Below, in pieces: positions 1 through 7,855 of a DNA stretch of 64,000 nucleotides. The translations under genes and the position numbers were made by a program. The stretch comes from Alkalihalophilus marmarensis DSM 21297 (lineage in GTDB: Bacteria; Bacillota; Bacilli; Bacillales; Bacillaceae_D), in contig NZ_ATAE01000020.1 in assembly GCF_000474275.2 (NCBI RefSeq), forward strand, positions 62,001-126,000. Reading direction: 5' to 3'. Numbering within the stretch: the first letter of the stretch is position 1; each line of letters begins with the position of its first letter. The notes beneath the pieces were generated by a model, which ran no database searches, was not told where the DNA came from, and saw only the letters and a program-made list of their open reading frames with translations.

Positions 1-421
1 GATAGATAATGTGCGTTAGTCCCATAAGCGTCGCAATGGAAATAAATGTCGCTGCGGCCGCTATATCATGATAATACCTTCTCTGACTCTTATTCTCTTT
101 CCACTCTTCAAAAGCTCGAAATGTACTTAGAACAGCCGAAAACAAAGTGAACACTACACTGCTTAATATATGTAAAACAGGTGACAAGTCAACAGATTCG
201 GTAATAAGAACGACAAATAGCAATATTATAAATATCAATATCGATAGTGAAAACAACCCAATATCAACAGCAGTATAGATTAACTTTCTTTCTACGGAAA
301 ATATACTTACTTTCCCCATTGGAATGCCCCATTTACGTTTAAAAAGATATTCTGAAACGATTAAAAAAGCTGCTAATATGAAGATAGTGCCTAAAATTAA
401 CACGATAACCGCTGCTTGCAA
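1..421 (-). CDS. DUF4181-like membrane protein, copy 1 (3' end cut by window)
   Basis: Partial gene whose last few codons lie beyond position 1. It is a close paralogue of the next gene: the two DNAs align at a constant offset of 494 bp. The start is TTG (419-421), preceded by AAAGGAGG with 7 nt spacing; the overlapping ATG runs into a stop at once. It encodes an N-terminal membrane segment, the motif EYLFKRKWGIP, then further hydrophobic segments. This resembles the Bacillus DUF4181 family of small membrane proteins, whose function is unknown. Family call is from pattern recall; the paralogy is directly visible. Confidence 0.75.
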   Translation of the reverse strand, partial: MQAAVIVLILGTIFILAAFLIVSEYLFKRKWGIPMGKVSIFSVERKLIYTAVDIGLFSLSILIFIILLFVVLITESVDLSPVLHILSSVVFTLFSAVLSTFRAFEEWKENKSQRRYYHDIAAAATFISIATLMGLTHIIY

Positions 422-489
422 TCCATTTCCTCCTTTAATACTTAATGTAAATTCCAAACTCACAAACTGATTGCATTTTAGCTCATTCA

Positions 490-903
490 TTAGAAATAAA
501 TGATACTTATTAGACCTAAGAATGCTGACATAACTAGGCACATCACTACTGTGGCGATTTCATGATAGTACATTCTTTCACTTCGATTTTCTTTCCACCC
601 TTCAACTGCACGCACTACAGATAGAAGCGCAAAAAATAGGGTCATTACGAAGCTATTAAATAGAGGAAGCAGTACACTGTTCGCTTGATATACAATAACA
701 AGCATAATGAATACAGTTAGAATAAACAACACTAACAACCCTATCTCTACACCCGTATAAATTAATTTTCTCTCCTCAGAAAACATCGTTACCTTTCCTC
801 TTGGAATGCCCCATTTACGTTTAAAAAGATATTCTGAAACGATCAAAAAAGCTGCTAATATGAAGATAGTGCCTAAAATTAACACGATAATCGCTGCTTG
901 CAA
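490..903 (-). CDS. DUF4181-like membrane protein, copy 2
   Basis: 137 residues with about four hydrophobic segments and the conserved stretches EYLFKRKWGIP and RAVEGWKENRSERMYYHEI, the latter like the RxxxEWKxxRxxxxYxxxI pattern of DUF4181 proteins. I chose the TTG start at 901-903 because the strong AGGAGG lies just upstream; an in-frame ATG at 924 would swallow that ribosome binding site. It is the tandem neighbour of copy 1, and the first about 35 codons are nearly identical while the middle has diverged. Function is unknown; it lies in a run of small membrane proteins. Confidence 0.8.
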   Translation of the reverse strand: MQAAIIVLILGTIFILAAFLIVSEYLFKRKWGIPRGKVTMFSEERKLIYTGVEIGLLVLFILTVFIMLVIVYQANSVLLPLFNSFVMTLFFALLSVVRAVEGWKENRSERMYYHEIATVVMCLVMSAFLGLISIIYF

Positions 904-931
904 TCCATTTCCTCCTGACATCATTAATCAA

Positions 932-1171
932 CTAGCTTCCTAGCATCACACTCTGCACACCCACAATTAAAACAAACATCGCCGCAAAAACACTTAAATA
1001 CCCTGCAGCCGCTTTTGTATTTTTTCGTAATTCAATCACACCTGTTGTGAGAAGCATCATGCCTAAAAGGAACATAAGAAGATTCATATAATCAAAGTTT
1101 TGCGTGAACTTTCCAAAAGAAGCCAAGCCAACAACAGCTATTGCTAAGACAAACCGTAGTACATGTAAAAT
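932..1171 (-). CDS. DUF3953-like small membrane protein with probable ATT start
   Basis: Small two- to three-pass membrane protein resembling the Bacillus DUF3953 family (pattern: N-terminal hydrophobic helix, NFDYMNLLMFLLG segment, short basic loop RKNTK, second helix pair). The frame is open back to a TAG at 1172-1174, and the only ATG/GTG/TTG is deep inside, at 1126, after the first helix. A near-perfect AGGAGGAGAT (1176-1185) sits 8 nt before an ATT codon at 1169-1171, giving an N-terminus M-LHVLRFVLAIAVVGLASFG that restores a complete first helix. The ATT start is inference from ribosome binding site position. Confidence 0.7.
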   Translation of the reverse strand: MLHVLRFVLAIAVVGLASFGKFTQNFDYMNLLMFLLGMMLLTTGVIELRKNTKAAAGYLSVFAAMFVLIVGVQSVMLGS

Positions 1172-1207
1172 CTAGATCTCCTCCTATTCCTACAGAAACG
1201 TTCCTGC

Positions 1208-1468
1208 TTATATCTTCATTTTCTGGTACTGAATCTCTATATTTTTTGCAACTTCAAGACTTGCTCCTTCGTCATACACAATCCCATTTACTTCTGCTCC
1301 AATCGAAGCTTTTGAGTATTTTTTTAAAATGAGATCACCTTGTACTGGAGCCGTTAACTCTAATTTGGCACCTGGTAAAACCGTGAGATTGCCATTAATC
1401 TCAGCCATCACTTTTGTATCTGCTTCTATAATGACATCGCTGTTTCGTTTTTCAAAAAATAAGTTCAT
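1208..1468 (-). CDS. Small hypothetical protein, beta-solenoid-like
   Basis: 86 residues starting at ATG 1466-1468 behind GAGGAG. There is no signal peptide or membrane segment. The centre (INGNLTVLPGAKLEL, VQGDLILKKYSKASIGAEVNG) alternates short beta-strand-like stretches and glycines, as in polymer-forming (bactofilin-like) or left-handed repeat proteins. I do not recognise a family; the fold remark is inference. It is the first gene of a minus-strand run leading into the DUF3953-like and DUF4181-like genes. Confidence 0.6.
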   Translation of the reverse strand: MNLFFEKRNSDVIIEADTKVMAEINGNLTVLPGAKLELTAPVQGDLILKKYSKASIGAEVNGIVYDEGASLEVAKNIEIQYQKMKI

Positions 1469-1624
1469 ATAGCTTCAACTCCTCTATCTTTCAACGGATA
1501 CCCACACCTTAACATAGAAATGTGAAATAAGTATAAAATCTGTCGCTTTATCCAAAATCTTCTTTTTATTATTTGTTACACTAGATAGAGAACTTTTGAA
1601 AGCTACGTTAGGAGAGGTTTACAT

Positions 1625-1798
1625 ATGGATGGCTATCATATTCCATCAATGATTTTTCAAGTATTTAATTTTATTATTTTGTTTACGATCATCTTTTTTA
1701 TTATTCGATATTTGGTGAATGCGTCTAAACAGCGTAAAGAGATAAATAGACGTTTGCAAGCTATTGAAGAAAAGCTGAATAATATGAATCATCGGTAG
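1625..1798 (+). CDS. 57-residue single-span membrane protein
   Basis: Short gene: ATG at 1625 after AGGAGAGG, stop TAG at 1796-1798. The product starts MDGYHIPSMIFQVFNF, has one hydrophobic span (FIILFTIIFFIIRYLV), then a charged amphipathic tail (RKEINRRLQAIEEKLNN) likely to form a helix or short coiled coil. Small proteins with this layout (one span, then a coiled tail) are common in Bacillus and usually uncharacterised. The next gene begins 15 bp downstream, so the two are probably co-transcribed. Confidence 0.75.
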   Translation: MDGYHIPSMIFQVFNFIILFTIIFFIIRYLVNASKQRKEINRRLQAIEEKLNNMNHR

Positions 1799-1813
1799 AA
1801 GGAGGGATCATGC

Positions 1814-2113
1814 TTGAAATTACCTGCATGCTGGAGCTGTAAAAAACAGTTTATCTACGGAAAACTGTTACTGTTTTGGGGAGGAAGGACTATCTGCCCT
1901 CTCTGCGAAAAAACAAATTATTTAACCCCAGAATCAAGAAAAAAGGGCGCTTGGTATACACCGATTCTTATCATTCTCATGGTTATTGGCTTAAATATGT
2001 TTGACATAGGATTTTCTGGGATTATTCTTTACGGCCTCATTTTCTTATTAATAGGATTATCACTCAGCCCATTCACATTTAAATTTACAGATGAAAATGA
2101 ACCGTTGTTTTAG
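1814..2113 (+). CDS. CXXC zinc-ribbon membrane protein (TIGR04104-like)
   Basis: 99 residues from a TTG start (1814) behind AAGGAGGG; the nearby ATG at 1810 is out of frame and quickly stops. The N-terminus has a CWSC motif and, about 20 residues later, CPLC, a four-Cys zinc ribbon as in the TIGR04104 family of Bacilli. It is followed by two membrane spans. Function is unknown. It follows the 57-residue membrane protein and precedes a repeat-rich gap. Confidence 0.75.
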   Translation: MKLPACWSCKKQFIYGKLLLFWGGRTICPLCEKTNYLTPESRKKGAWYTPILIILMVIGLNMFDIGFSGIILYGLIFLLIGLSLSPFTFKFTDENEPLF

Positions 2114-2165
2114 GTCCCATAAACGGTTAAAACAACTAAAATTATTTACCTTCCCTGCAGTAATT

Positions 2166-2556
2166 GTTGATCTCCGCTGCAGGCGCACGCTTTCCGCGGG
2201 CGGCCCGGGAGCCTCCTCGTCGCAGTAGCTCCTGTGGGATCTCCCTGGTCACGCTAATCCCACTGGAGTCGGCGCCTTCCGCTCTAATCAACGGAGCGAA
2301 GATATTGTTAAGCTGATCCCTCATATAAGCAGCTGTTCAGCGATTTTAGTAAAACGAAGTACCGTATTTAAGTTTTTATGATTTGAACAGAACCTAACTA
2401 AATCGGACCACATAATAATTACAAAAAACAGTAAACAAGCGGATGAAATATGTGTAGACTTCTGTGGGGACTAGAGCAGGGGTGAGATCCCACAGGGCCA
2501 ATGCCCGAGGAAGCTCACCAGCTCCCCACGAAAAGCGAAGCATATTTCAGTAGCGG
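2166..2556 (+). repeat. Composite intergenic repeat, copy 1 (A 2166-2292, B 2439-2556)
   Basis: Part A is 127 bp bounded by GTTGAT and ATCAAC and carries the GC-rich core CGCTGCAGGCGCACGC and GCGGGCGGCCCGGGAGCC. Part B has complementary ends (GATGAAATATG and CATATTTCAG) and the core GAGATCCCACAGGGC. The 146-bp spacer also matches the spacer of copy 2 in several blocks. Same structure occurs at 51685-52076 (inverted) and 61454-61846. Confidence 0.85.
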
Positions 2557-2656
2557 CGACTATGCTATAACCCTTGTTTAAGGTATTTCAAGATAAATAA
2601 TCTTTGAAGCCATAACTAAATCGCTCCGCATAATAATTACAAAATACAAAAACGTA

Positions 2657-2767
2657 ACGGATGAACTATGCGTAGAAGGGGCCTAGAGCAGGAGTGAGAT
2701 CCCATAGGGCATTAGCTAGAGAAAGCTCACCAGCTCACCGAGGAAAGCAAAGCATATTTCAGTAACG
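2657..2767 (+). repeat. Degenerate B-part repeat in tandem with copy 1
   Basis: A 111-bp relative of part B (ACGGATGAACTATGCGTAG to CATATTTCAGTAACG) lying 100 bp after copy 1 in the same orientation. It shares the GAGCAGGAGTGAGATCCCA core but has lost several GC-rich positions, so it looks like an older duplicate. Confidence 0.75.
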
Positions 2768-2855
2768 AAGACTATGCAATAACCCTTGTTTAAGGCACTT
2801 AATGTTTAATAGCATTCTTTGTTTAGATGATAAAGCGATTATTTATCCCGCCCTA

Positions 2856-3410
2856 TTAACCCCACTCTTCTTTCAACAATGAATACATATACAAATCATC
2901 AAATTTCCCTTGCGTGTATTCATATTTGCGTAGCAGGCCTTCTTTAACAAACCCATGTTTTCCTGCTAGTCGCTGCGAAGCAATATTGAGAGGTTCAATC
3001 AATGCCTCAATTCTTTCAAGCTGCATGTCTTGAAACCCGGTACTTATCACAGCTTGGAATGCTTCACTTGCTATTCCTTGCCCCCAATACTCCCTGCTAA
3101 GCTCTGTTCCAATTTCTGCTCGAAAATGCTTTTTTGCTCTATTAAGGAACCCGCAGCTTCCGATTAGCTGATCCTTCCCCTTCAAGGTGATGCCCCATCT
3201 CATTCCTGAACCTTCTTTATGGATCGTATGATACCAATCAATTTCACTTTTGGCATCTTCTAAAGATTTAAACCGTTCTAAACCGATATGCCTAACTACT
3301 TCAGGATCAGACATGTAGTTCAACATATCGGCTGCATCATCATATGTAACTTCGCGCAGCTTTAGTCGTTTTGTTTCGAGCACAGGAAAGGCGCCTTTTT
3401 TTTGATTCAT
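2856..3410 (-). CDS. GNAT acetyltransferase, RimJ/RimL type
   Basis: 184-residue N-acetyltransferase of the RimJ/RimL branch (Acetyltransf_3): starts with LETKRLKLREVTYDDA, has the strand MRWGITLKGKDQLIGSCGF and the acetyl-CoA segment LSREYWGQGIASEA, and ends with PLNIASQRLAGKHGFVKEGLLRK. Substrate cannot be told (protein N-termini or small molecules). ATG 3408-3410 has AGGAG 9 nt upstream, placed at the end of the PaiB-like gene, so the two are translationally close and form an operon. This recalls the B. subtilis pai locus, where a GNAT protein (PaiA) is paired with PaiB. Confidence 0.88.
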   Translation of the reverse strand: MNQKKGAFPVLETKRLKLREVTYDDAADMLNYMSDPEVVRHIGLERFKSLEDAKSEIDWYHTIHKEGSGMRWGITLKGKDQLIGSCGFLNRAKKHFRAEIGTELSREYWGQGIASEAFQAVISTGFQDMQLERIEALIEPLNIASQRLAGKHGFVKEGLLRKYEYTQGKFDDLYMYSLLKEEWG

Positions 3411-3422
3411 TTAACTTCACTC

Positions 3423-4040
3423 CTAACCATTGTTCATAAGCTGTGCCATCATCCACTCAGCAATCAGCTTATCATTGGTATGCTCACTTTTCGCTAACTG
3501 TTCTGCTACCCGTTCTTGGCGTTCTTTTGGATGATTTTGACTAAGCTTGGCTTTCCCCTCAATTTCTGTGATTTTGATTCGGAACGCTTGGATTCCTTTT
3601 CTTAGTCCATCTATATAATCAGCATCAATTTCATTAAGATTGTATGTACTATCAGGGCCTTCATATTTATCTATCAATTGAAGAAGAGCTGCCATTGTGC
3701 TCTTTTCTTCATCGATTAATTCAACGCTGCCGTACACATGTACTGATAGATAATTCCACGTTGGAACAGCTGTTCCTGTTTCATACCAAGTTGGTGAAAT
3801 ATAACTATGCGGACCTTGGAATACTGCGAGCACCATTTGCCCTTCAATGTCCTTCCATTGTGAGTTAGGACGTGCGAAATGGCCGTATAAATAACAGCTA
3901 TCCTCATCTAGCATTAACGGTAAATGTGTTGCATTTGGTCTTCCTTTATGCTGGCTGAACAGGGTGGCAAAACCATTCTCGTTTATGACTTTCTCTATTA
4001 CTGCTTGATCATTCAGCTTAAAAGCTTTTGGGATATACAT
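3423..4040 (-). CDS. paiB: PaiB-like FMN-binding regulator
   Basis: 205 residues matching the FMN_bind_2/PaiB family (PaiB of B. subtilis represses sporulation and protease genes). Diagnostic stretches are MYIPKAFKLND at the start, GHFARPNSQW, and GPHSYISPTWYE near the flavin site, then VPTWNYLSVHVYG. Length is normal. It is the first gene of a pair with the RimJ/RimL-like acetyltransferase. Function in this organism, repression of post-exponential genes, is by analogy only. Confidence 0.88.
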   Translation of the reverse strand: MYIPKAFKLNDQAVIEKVINENGFATLFSQHKGRPNATHLPLMLDEDSCYLYGHFARPNSQWKDIEGQMVLAVFQGPHSYISPTWYETGTAVPTWNYLSVHVYGSVELIDEEKSTMAALLQLIDKYEGPDSTYNLNEIDADYIDGLRKGIQAFRIKITEIEGKAKLSQNHPKERQERVAEQLAKSEHTNDKLIAEWMMAQLMNNG

Positions 4041-4191
4041 AGGGATTCCCCTTTCTTTTTTACTGCTTATCTAATACCATTTATATTAACGTAATTTTCC
4101 AAAAATAAAAATAAGAAAGAGGTGAACTTCTCGGATGACGTTAGAAATTCTGTTGTTCAACGTCTTTTAAAGATTCCTTATTCTCCCATAC

Positions 4192-4216
4192 TAAAAACCC
4201 CAGACAAAGTCTAGGG
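4192..4216 (-). terminator. Terminator of the nag operon
   Basis: Read on the minus strand: CCCTAGAC-TTT-GTCTGGGG followed by TTTTTAG. It lies about 40 bp after the stop of the SIS-domain gene and before the convergently spaced paiB promoter region. Confidence 0.8.
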
Positions 4217-4253
4217 CGAATCTACATTTTTGCAAAAGCTTTTTGTAAACTTT

Positions 4254-4976
4254 TTAAAAGCGAATGCGGTCCGAATATTGATCCATCAGTTTTTGATTAT
4301 ACTCATCAGACCCATCTATGTTTCCGCTTTTAAATACAGGCGGTGTCTTGCCTGATTGAATCAGATTATCGACCGCACCTGCCATTAGCGCATTGATTAA
4401 GGCCAGTCCAATCACAGAGGACGTGGGGCCAAACGAGAGCTCCCCTCTATGCAGTACGCCATCGCCTGGTTTTGTATGATTGTTCAAAACAAGATCAACC
4501 GCATCCGCTAACAGCTTCCCGCTTTTATGCCTGGATGCTTGAGATCGATTATATAAGAGAGACGTTATGCCAATCACGTATGCCCCTTGCGCTTTTCCAT
4601 AAAGGGCAAGATCAATCGGCACTGGATTCCTGCCAGAGGTGGAGGCAACAAGCAACACATCCCCGCTTCTAATATCGAGCTGTCCCTTTATCTCCTGAAA
4701 ATAATCCTCACTTCGTTCCAGTTTAGAAGAATTAGCGGCTCCTTTATGCAGCATCAATTCTTCGATAAAAATCGGCTGTACAGGTACAAGGCCGCCAGCG
4801 CGGTAAAACACTTCTTCTGAAAGCATATGAGAATGCCCACAGCCAAACACGTGTACAATCCCTCCACTTTTTATGGCGTGAGCGATGTTAGAAGCCGCTT
4901 TTTCGATAGACTCAACTTCGGTTACTTCTACCTTTTTTAATAGTGCTTCAATCTGCTCAAAATAGTTCGTAATCAA
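4254..4976 (-). CDS. SIS-domain sugar-phosphate binding protein (UPF0309-like)
   Basis: 240 residues with a SIS (sugar isomerase) domain: GGIVHVFGCGHSHMLSEE near residues 38-55 and the phosphosugar-binding serines in VLLVASTSGRNPVPIDLA. It matches the UPF0309 group of stand-alone SIS proteins rather than MurQ (which is longer). It is the last gene of nagA-nagB-nagR-SIS, 13 bp after nagR, so a role with an amino-sugar phosphate (isomerase, or sensor) is likely but unproven. Confidence 0.82.
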   Translation of the reverse strand: MITNYFEQIEALLKKVEVTEVESIEKAASNIAHAIKSGGIVHVFGCGHSHMLSEEVFYRAGGLVPVQPIFIEELMLHKGAANSSKLERSEDYFQEIKGQLDIRSGDVLLVASTSGRNPVPIDLALYGKAQGAYVIGITSLLYNRSQASRHKSGKLLADAVDLVLNNHTKPGDGVLHRGELSFGPTSSVIGLALINALMAGAVDNLIQSGKTPPVFKSGNIDGSDEYNQKLMDQYSDRIRF

Positions 4977-4989
4977 TAAAACCCCTCAT

Positions 4990-5712
4990 TTAGCGTTTTA
5001 ATTTAGATGTAAATTTATAACGGTCGGCCCGGTACGAAGAACGAACGATCTCAAATGGGGTGCCATTTTTTAAGTACGTACATCTTTCAATTAAAAGGAT
5101 CGGATCACCCTCATTTATTTTCAACAGTTCCACCTCTAAATCATTGGCAAGAGCTGACTCTATTACTTGTGTCGCTTCGCCGATCTCAAGCTGAAGTTTT
5201 TCTTCTATATATTGATATAATGATTGGTTAATTATTTCTTCAGTCAGCCCTTTAATCAGGTTGGCAGAGATATAACACGTTTCAAGAGCCATCGGAGTAT
5301 TGTCAGCCATCCGTATTCGTTTGATTTCATATACAGGTGTATATTCAGAGATGTGCAATACAGCCGCAATATTAGCAGAAACTGGGATTAATTCAAACGA
5401 GAGAAGTTTGCTGCTTGGAGTAAGACCTCTTCCTTTCATATCTTCCGTGAAACTGGTCAATCCTTGAAGCGGCTGTTCAAATTTCTTTTCCGCAATAAAT
5501 GTTCCGCTTCCTTTTTTACGATAAATCAAGCCGTCATTCACAAGGTTATTGATGGCTTGCCTGATTGTCATACGGCTCACATCAAACTGCTCCGCATATT
5601 CTCGCTCTGGCGGGAGAACGTCTCCTGGCTTTAATTCCCCTTTTTCAATTCGTTCTTTTATATATTCTTCAATCTGGCTGTAAATTGGCAGAGGTGAATT
5701 TTTATCTATCAT
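4990..5712 (-). CDS. nagR: NagR/YvoA, GntR-family regulator of GlcNAc use
   Basis: 240 residues from ATG 5710-5712 (MIDKNSPLPIYSQ, as in B. subtilis NagR); an upstream-extended frame would run into nagB. The N-terminal GntR winged helix contains REYAEQFDVSRMTIRQAINNLVNDG, then a UTRA (UbiC-type) ligand domain containing LQGLTSFTEDMKGRGL, typical of HutC-subfamily sensors of phosphorylated amino sugars. NagR represses nag genes and is released by glucosamine-6-P or GlcNAc-6-P. Lies 25 bp after nagB. Likely targets are the two sites at 7701-7713 and 7776-7793. Confidence 0.93.
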   Translation of the reverse strand: MIDKNSPLPIYSQIEEYIKERIEKGELKPGDVLPPEREYAEQFDVSRMTIRQAINNLVNDGLIYRKKGSGTFIAEKKFEQPLQGLTSFTEDMKGRGLTPSSKLLSFELIPVSANIAAVLHISEYTPVYEIKRIRMADNTPMALETCYISANLIKGLTEEIINQSLYQYIEEKLQLEIGEATQVIESALANDLEVELLKINEGDPILLIERCTYLKNGTPFEIVRSSYRADRYKFTSKLKR

Positions 5713-5737
5713 CAAAATAAAACCAGTCTCCTTTCTG

Positions 5738-6475
5738 TTAACGAGTGATTCCTGTCGCCATGAGCGCTTCGTTGTCAGCAATAATTGTAACACGAGGATG
5801 TGTTTTTAAAATAGAAGCAGGAAAGTCCTCGCTTGGTAATTGATCTGATAACAATCGTTCGAGCGCCTCACTTTTTGCCTCTCCTGAGACAAGGAGCAGA
5901 ATTTCTTTACTTGCCATAATCGAAGCAATCCCCATTGTAATTGCATGTGTCGGCACATCATCAATTGACGGGAAAAAGCGTGCATTGGCCTCTCTAGTGG
6001 ATTCAGCAAGCGCAACAACATGCGTTTCACTTTGAAAGGATGTACCTGGCTCATTAAATCCAATATGCCCGTTCGCACCAATTCCAAGAATCTGTAAATC
6101 AATAGAAGATTCCTTCACTTTTGCCTCATAACGAACACATTCCTCCTCCTTATCCAATACATCTCCGTTTGGAATATGCGTATGATTTAAAGGAAGATCA
6201 ATATGATTAAATAACACATCTTTCATATAAAAATGATAGCTGTTTGGATCTTCCGACGAAAGCCCGATGTATTCATCAAGGTTAAACGTTGAAATCTGCT
6301 GATATGACGTCCCTTTTTGCTTGTGATCTTCAATGATATATTGATAGGTGCCCTTAGGCGTACTTCCAGTTGCTAAACCTAGCGTCATCTTAGGGTTAGC
6401 TTTTACTTTATCTATAATATAACGAGCACTAGCCTTGCTCATTTCCTCATAATTATCTACTCTTACAATATTCAT
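5738..6475 (-). CDS. nagB: Glucosamine-6-phosphate deaminase NagB
   Basis: 245 residues, normal length. Converts glucosamine-6-P to fructose-6-P and ammonia in the cytoplasm, feeding glycolysis. Visible signatures: TLGLATGSTPKGTY, FNLDEYIGL, and the catalytic loop GIGANGHIGFNEPG. The start codon overlaps the nagA stop by 4 bp (ATGA), so translation is coupled. Second gene of the nag operon. Confidence 0.97.
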   Translation of the reverse strand: MNIVRVDNYEEMSKASARYIIDKVKANPKMTLGLATGSTPKGTYQYIIEDHKQKGTSYQQISTFNLDEYIGLSSEDPNSYHFYMKDVLFNHIDLPLNHTHIPNGDVLDKEEECVRYEAKVKESSIDLQILGIGANGHIGFNEPGTSFQSETHVVALAESTREANARFFPSIDDVPTHAITMGIASIMASKEILLLVSGEAKSEALERLLSDQLPSEDFPASILKTHPRVTIIADNEALMATGITR

Positions 6476-7659
6476 GATTCCACTCCTTCTTGGAAAGCAA
6501 TATGTCCCTTACAAATGGTCAATACAACTTGATTATGCTTGTCTATAAGCACAAGGTCCGCATCTTTTCCAACGGTAATACTGCCTGTGTTATCCCAAAT
6601 CCCTGTCTGTTTCGCTGGGTTCACCGCCGTCATTTTAGTTATGTCCCTTAGTGAGCAGCCAGTATAAGCGATCATATTTCTTACAGCCTCATCCATTTTC
6701 ACAATACTTCCAGCGAGCGTCCCATCGGCTAATAATGCTTTGCCGTTTTCTACCTTTACTTCCTGTCCTCCTAAGTCATATGTTCCTTCTCCAAGCCCTT
6801 TCGCTCTCATGGCATCTGTAATTAAAATAATCTCATCCGCCCCTTTTGCTCTATAGGTACTCTTCACGACTGTCGGATGAATATGCACGCCATCCACAAT
6901 CATTTCGACCATTAATTCAGAATGGGCTATTGCTGCACCCGCAACACCTGGTTCCCTGTGGTGCAGACCTCTCATGCCGTTATATAAATGGGTGACATGC
7001 GATAAGCCCTTATCAATCGCCTCCACAATGACCGGATAAGTGGCATCCGAATGTCCGATCGATACGACCGTGCCATTTTTCTGCACTTCTTCTAAAAAAG
7101 CGAGTCCATTCGTTTCTTCTGGTGCCATCGTTACTATTTTAATTTGATGATTTGAACATTCTTGCCATTGATTAAAAAGCTCGATATCAGGTTCTTTAAT
7201 ATGGTGAAGAGGCTGTGCTCCTGCTCGTTTATCCGAAATGAAAGGCCCTTCTAGGTGTACACCTGCCATATCTGCACCAAGATTTGAGGCGTTTACCTCT
7301 TTATAGAGAGCCGTTTGTTTTAAAGCCTCTTCGATTAATTCTTCAGATTGGGTGATTGTTGTTGCTAAAAAGCTTGTCGTCCCTTCGCTCGGAAGATACT
7401 CAGCAATCACTCTTAGCGACTCAACACTGCTATCCATCGTATCAGCCCCATTGGCCCCGTGAATATGAATATCAACAAAGCCAGGAAGCAGCGAATACTC
7501 ATTGGTATAATCCAAAACCGTGTCCGTTTCAGCGTATTTAAACGCATCCATAGATCCAACCTCTGCAATTTTCCCGTCATGTATTCTAATAAACCCGTTT
7601 GTAATCAGGTTCATCTCCTCATAAATCTCCACATTTGTAATAAAAAGATTCTCTTTCAT
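6472..7659 (-). CDS. nagA: N-acetylglucosamine-6-phosphate deacetylase NagA
   Basis: About 395 residues, amidohydrolase superfamily. Removes acetate from GlcNAc-6-P to give glucosamine-6-P for NagB. Signatures: metal-binding HIHGANGADTMD, HLYNGM and the catalytic Asp in ITDAMRAKGLGEG. I prefer ATG 7657-7659 (MKENLFITN) with AAGGA/GAGAG upstream; an in-frame TTG at 7683 is possible. First gene of the operon, divergent from nagP across 196 bp that contains two NagR-like sites. Confidence 0.95.
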   Translation of the reverse strand: MKENLFITNVEIYEEMNLITNGFIRIHDGKIAEVGSMDAFKYAETDTVLDYTNEYSLLPGFVDIHIHGANGADTMDSSVESLRVIAEYLPSEGTTSFLATTITQSEELIEEALKQTALYKEVNASNLGADMAGVHLEGPFISDKRAGAQPLHHIKEPDIELFNQWQECSNHQIKIVTMAPEETNGLAFLEEVQKNGTVVSIGHSDATYPVIVEAIDKGLSHVTHLYNGMRGLHHREPGVAGAAIAHSELMVEMIVDGVHIHPTVVKSTYRAKGADEIILITDAMRAKGLGEGTYDLGGQEVKVENGKALLADGTLAGSIVKMDEAVRNMIAYTGCSLRDITKMTAVNPAKQTGIWDNTGSITVGKDADLVLIDKHNQVVLTICKGHIAFQEGVES

Positions 7660-7700
7660 AGCTTCTCTCACATCCTTCTTCAAAACAAAACCACTTTTAT

Positions 7701-7713
7701 TTGTCTATACCAA
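7701..7713. promoter_or_regulatory. NagR-like operator near nagA
   Basis: Minus-strand TTGGTATAGACAA, an imperfect palindrome matching the GGTATAGAC core known for NagR/DasR-type sites. It lies about 42 bp upstream of the nagA start, where it would overlap transcription initiation. Confidence 0.6.
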
Positions 7714-7775
7714 TTCTATATTATTTTCTTTGTTAATTCAATAAACGACTGTCATAAGTTTTAAAATTAAATAAT

Positions 7776-7793
7776 AGGTATAGACATCTATAC
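7776..7793. promoter_or_regulatory. NagR-like operator near nagP
   Basis: AGGTATAGACATCTATAC on the plus strand; repeats the GGTATAGAC core of the nagA-side site 75 bp away. It is about 63 bp upstream of the nagP start. Two sites in one divergent control region fit coordinated repression by NagR. Confidence 0.6.
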
Positions 7794-7855
7794 TTTTCTA
7801 ATGCTACACTAATTTCATCTTTACTACCCTATTATTCGATAAGGAGATGAGGTAC

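Larger units (their letters stand above)
2114..2855. other. Gene-free interval filled with repeats
   Basis: 742 bp without a convincing gene. It holds one full copy of the composite A-B repeat and an extra degenerate B copy in tandem. The two B units also share flanking sequence (AAATCnnnCC-CATAATAATTAC before, ATAACCCTTGTTTAAGG after), so this is a diverged tandem duplication of roughly 200 bp. The open frame 2142-2324 is only the repeat read through. Confidence 0.7.

Noticed and set aside
2142-2324. Open frame of 60 residues on the minus strand
   Set aside because: Lies inside composite repeat part A; Arg/Ala-rich product reflects the repeat's GC-rich sequence and has no ribosome binding site.
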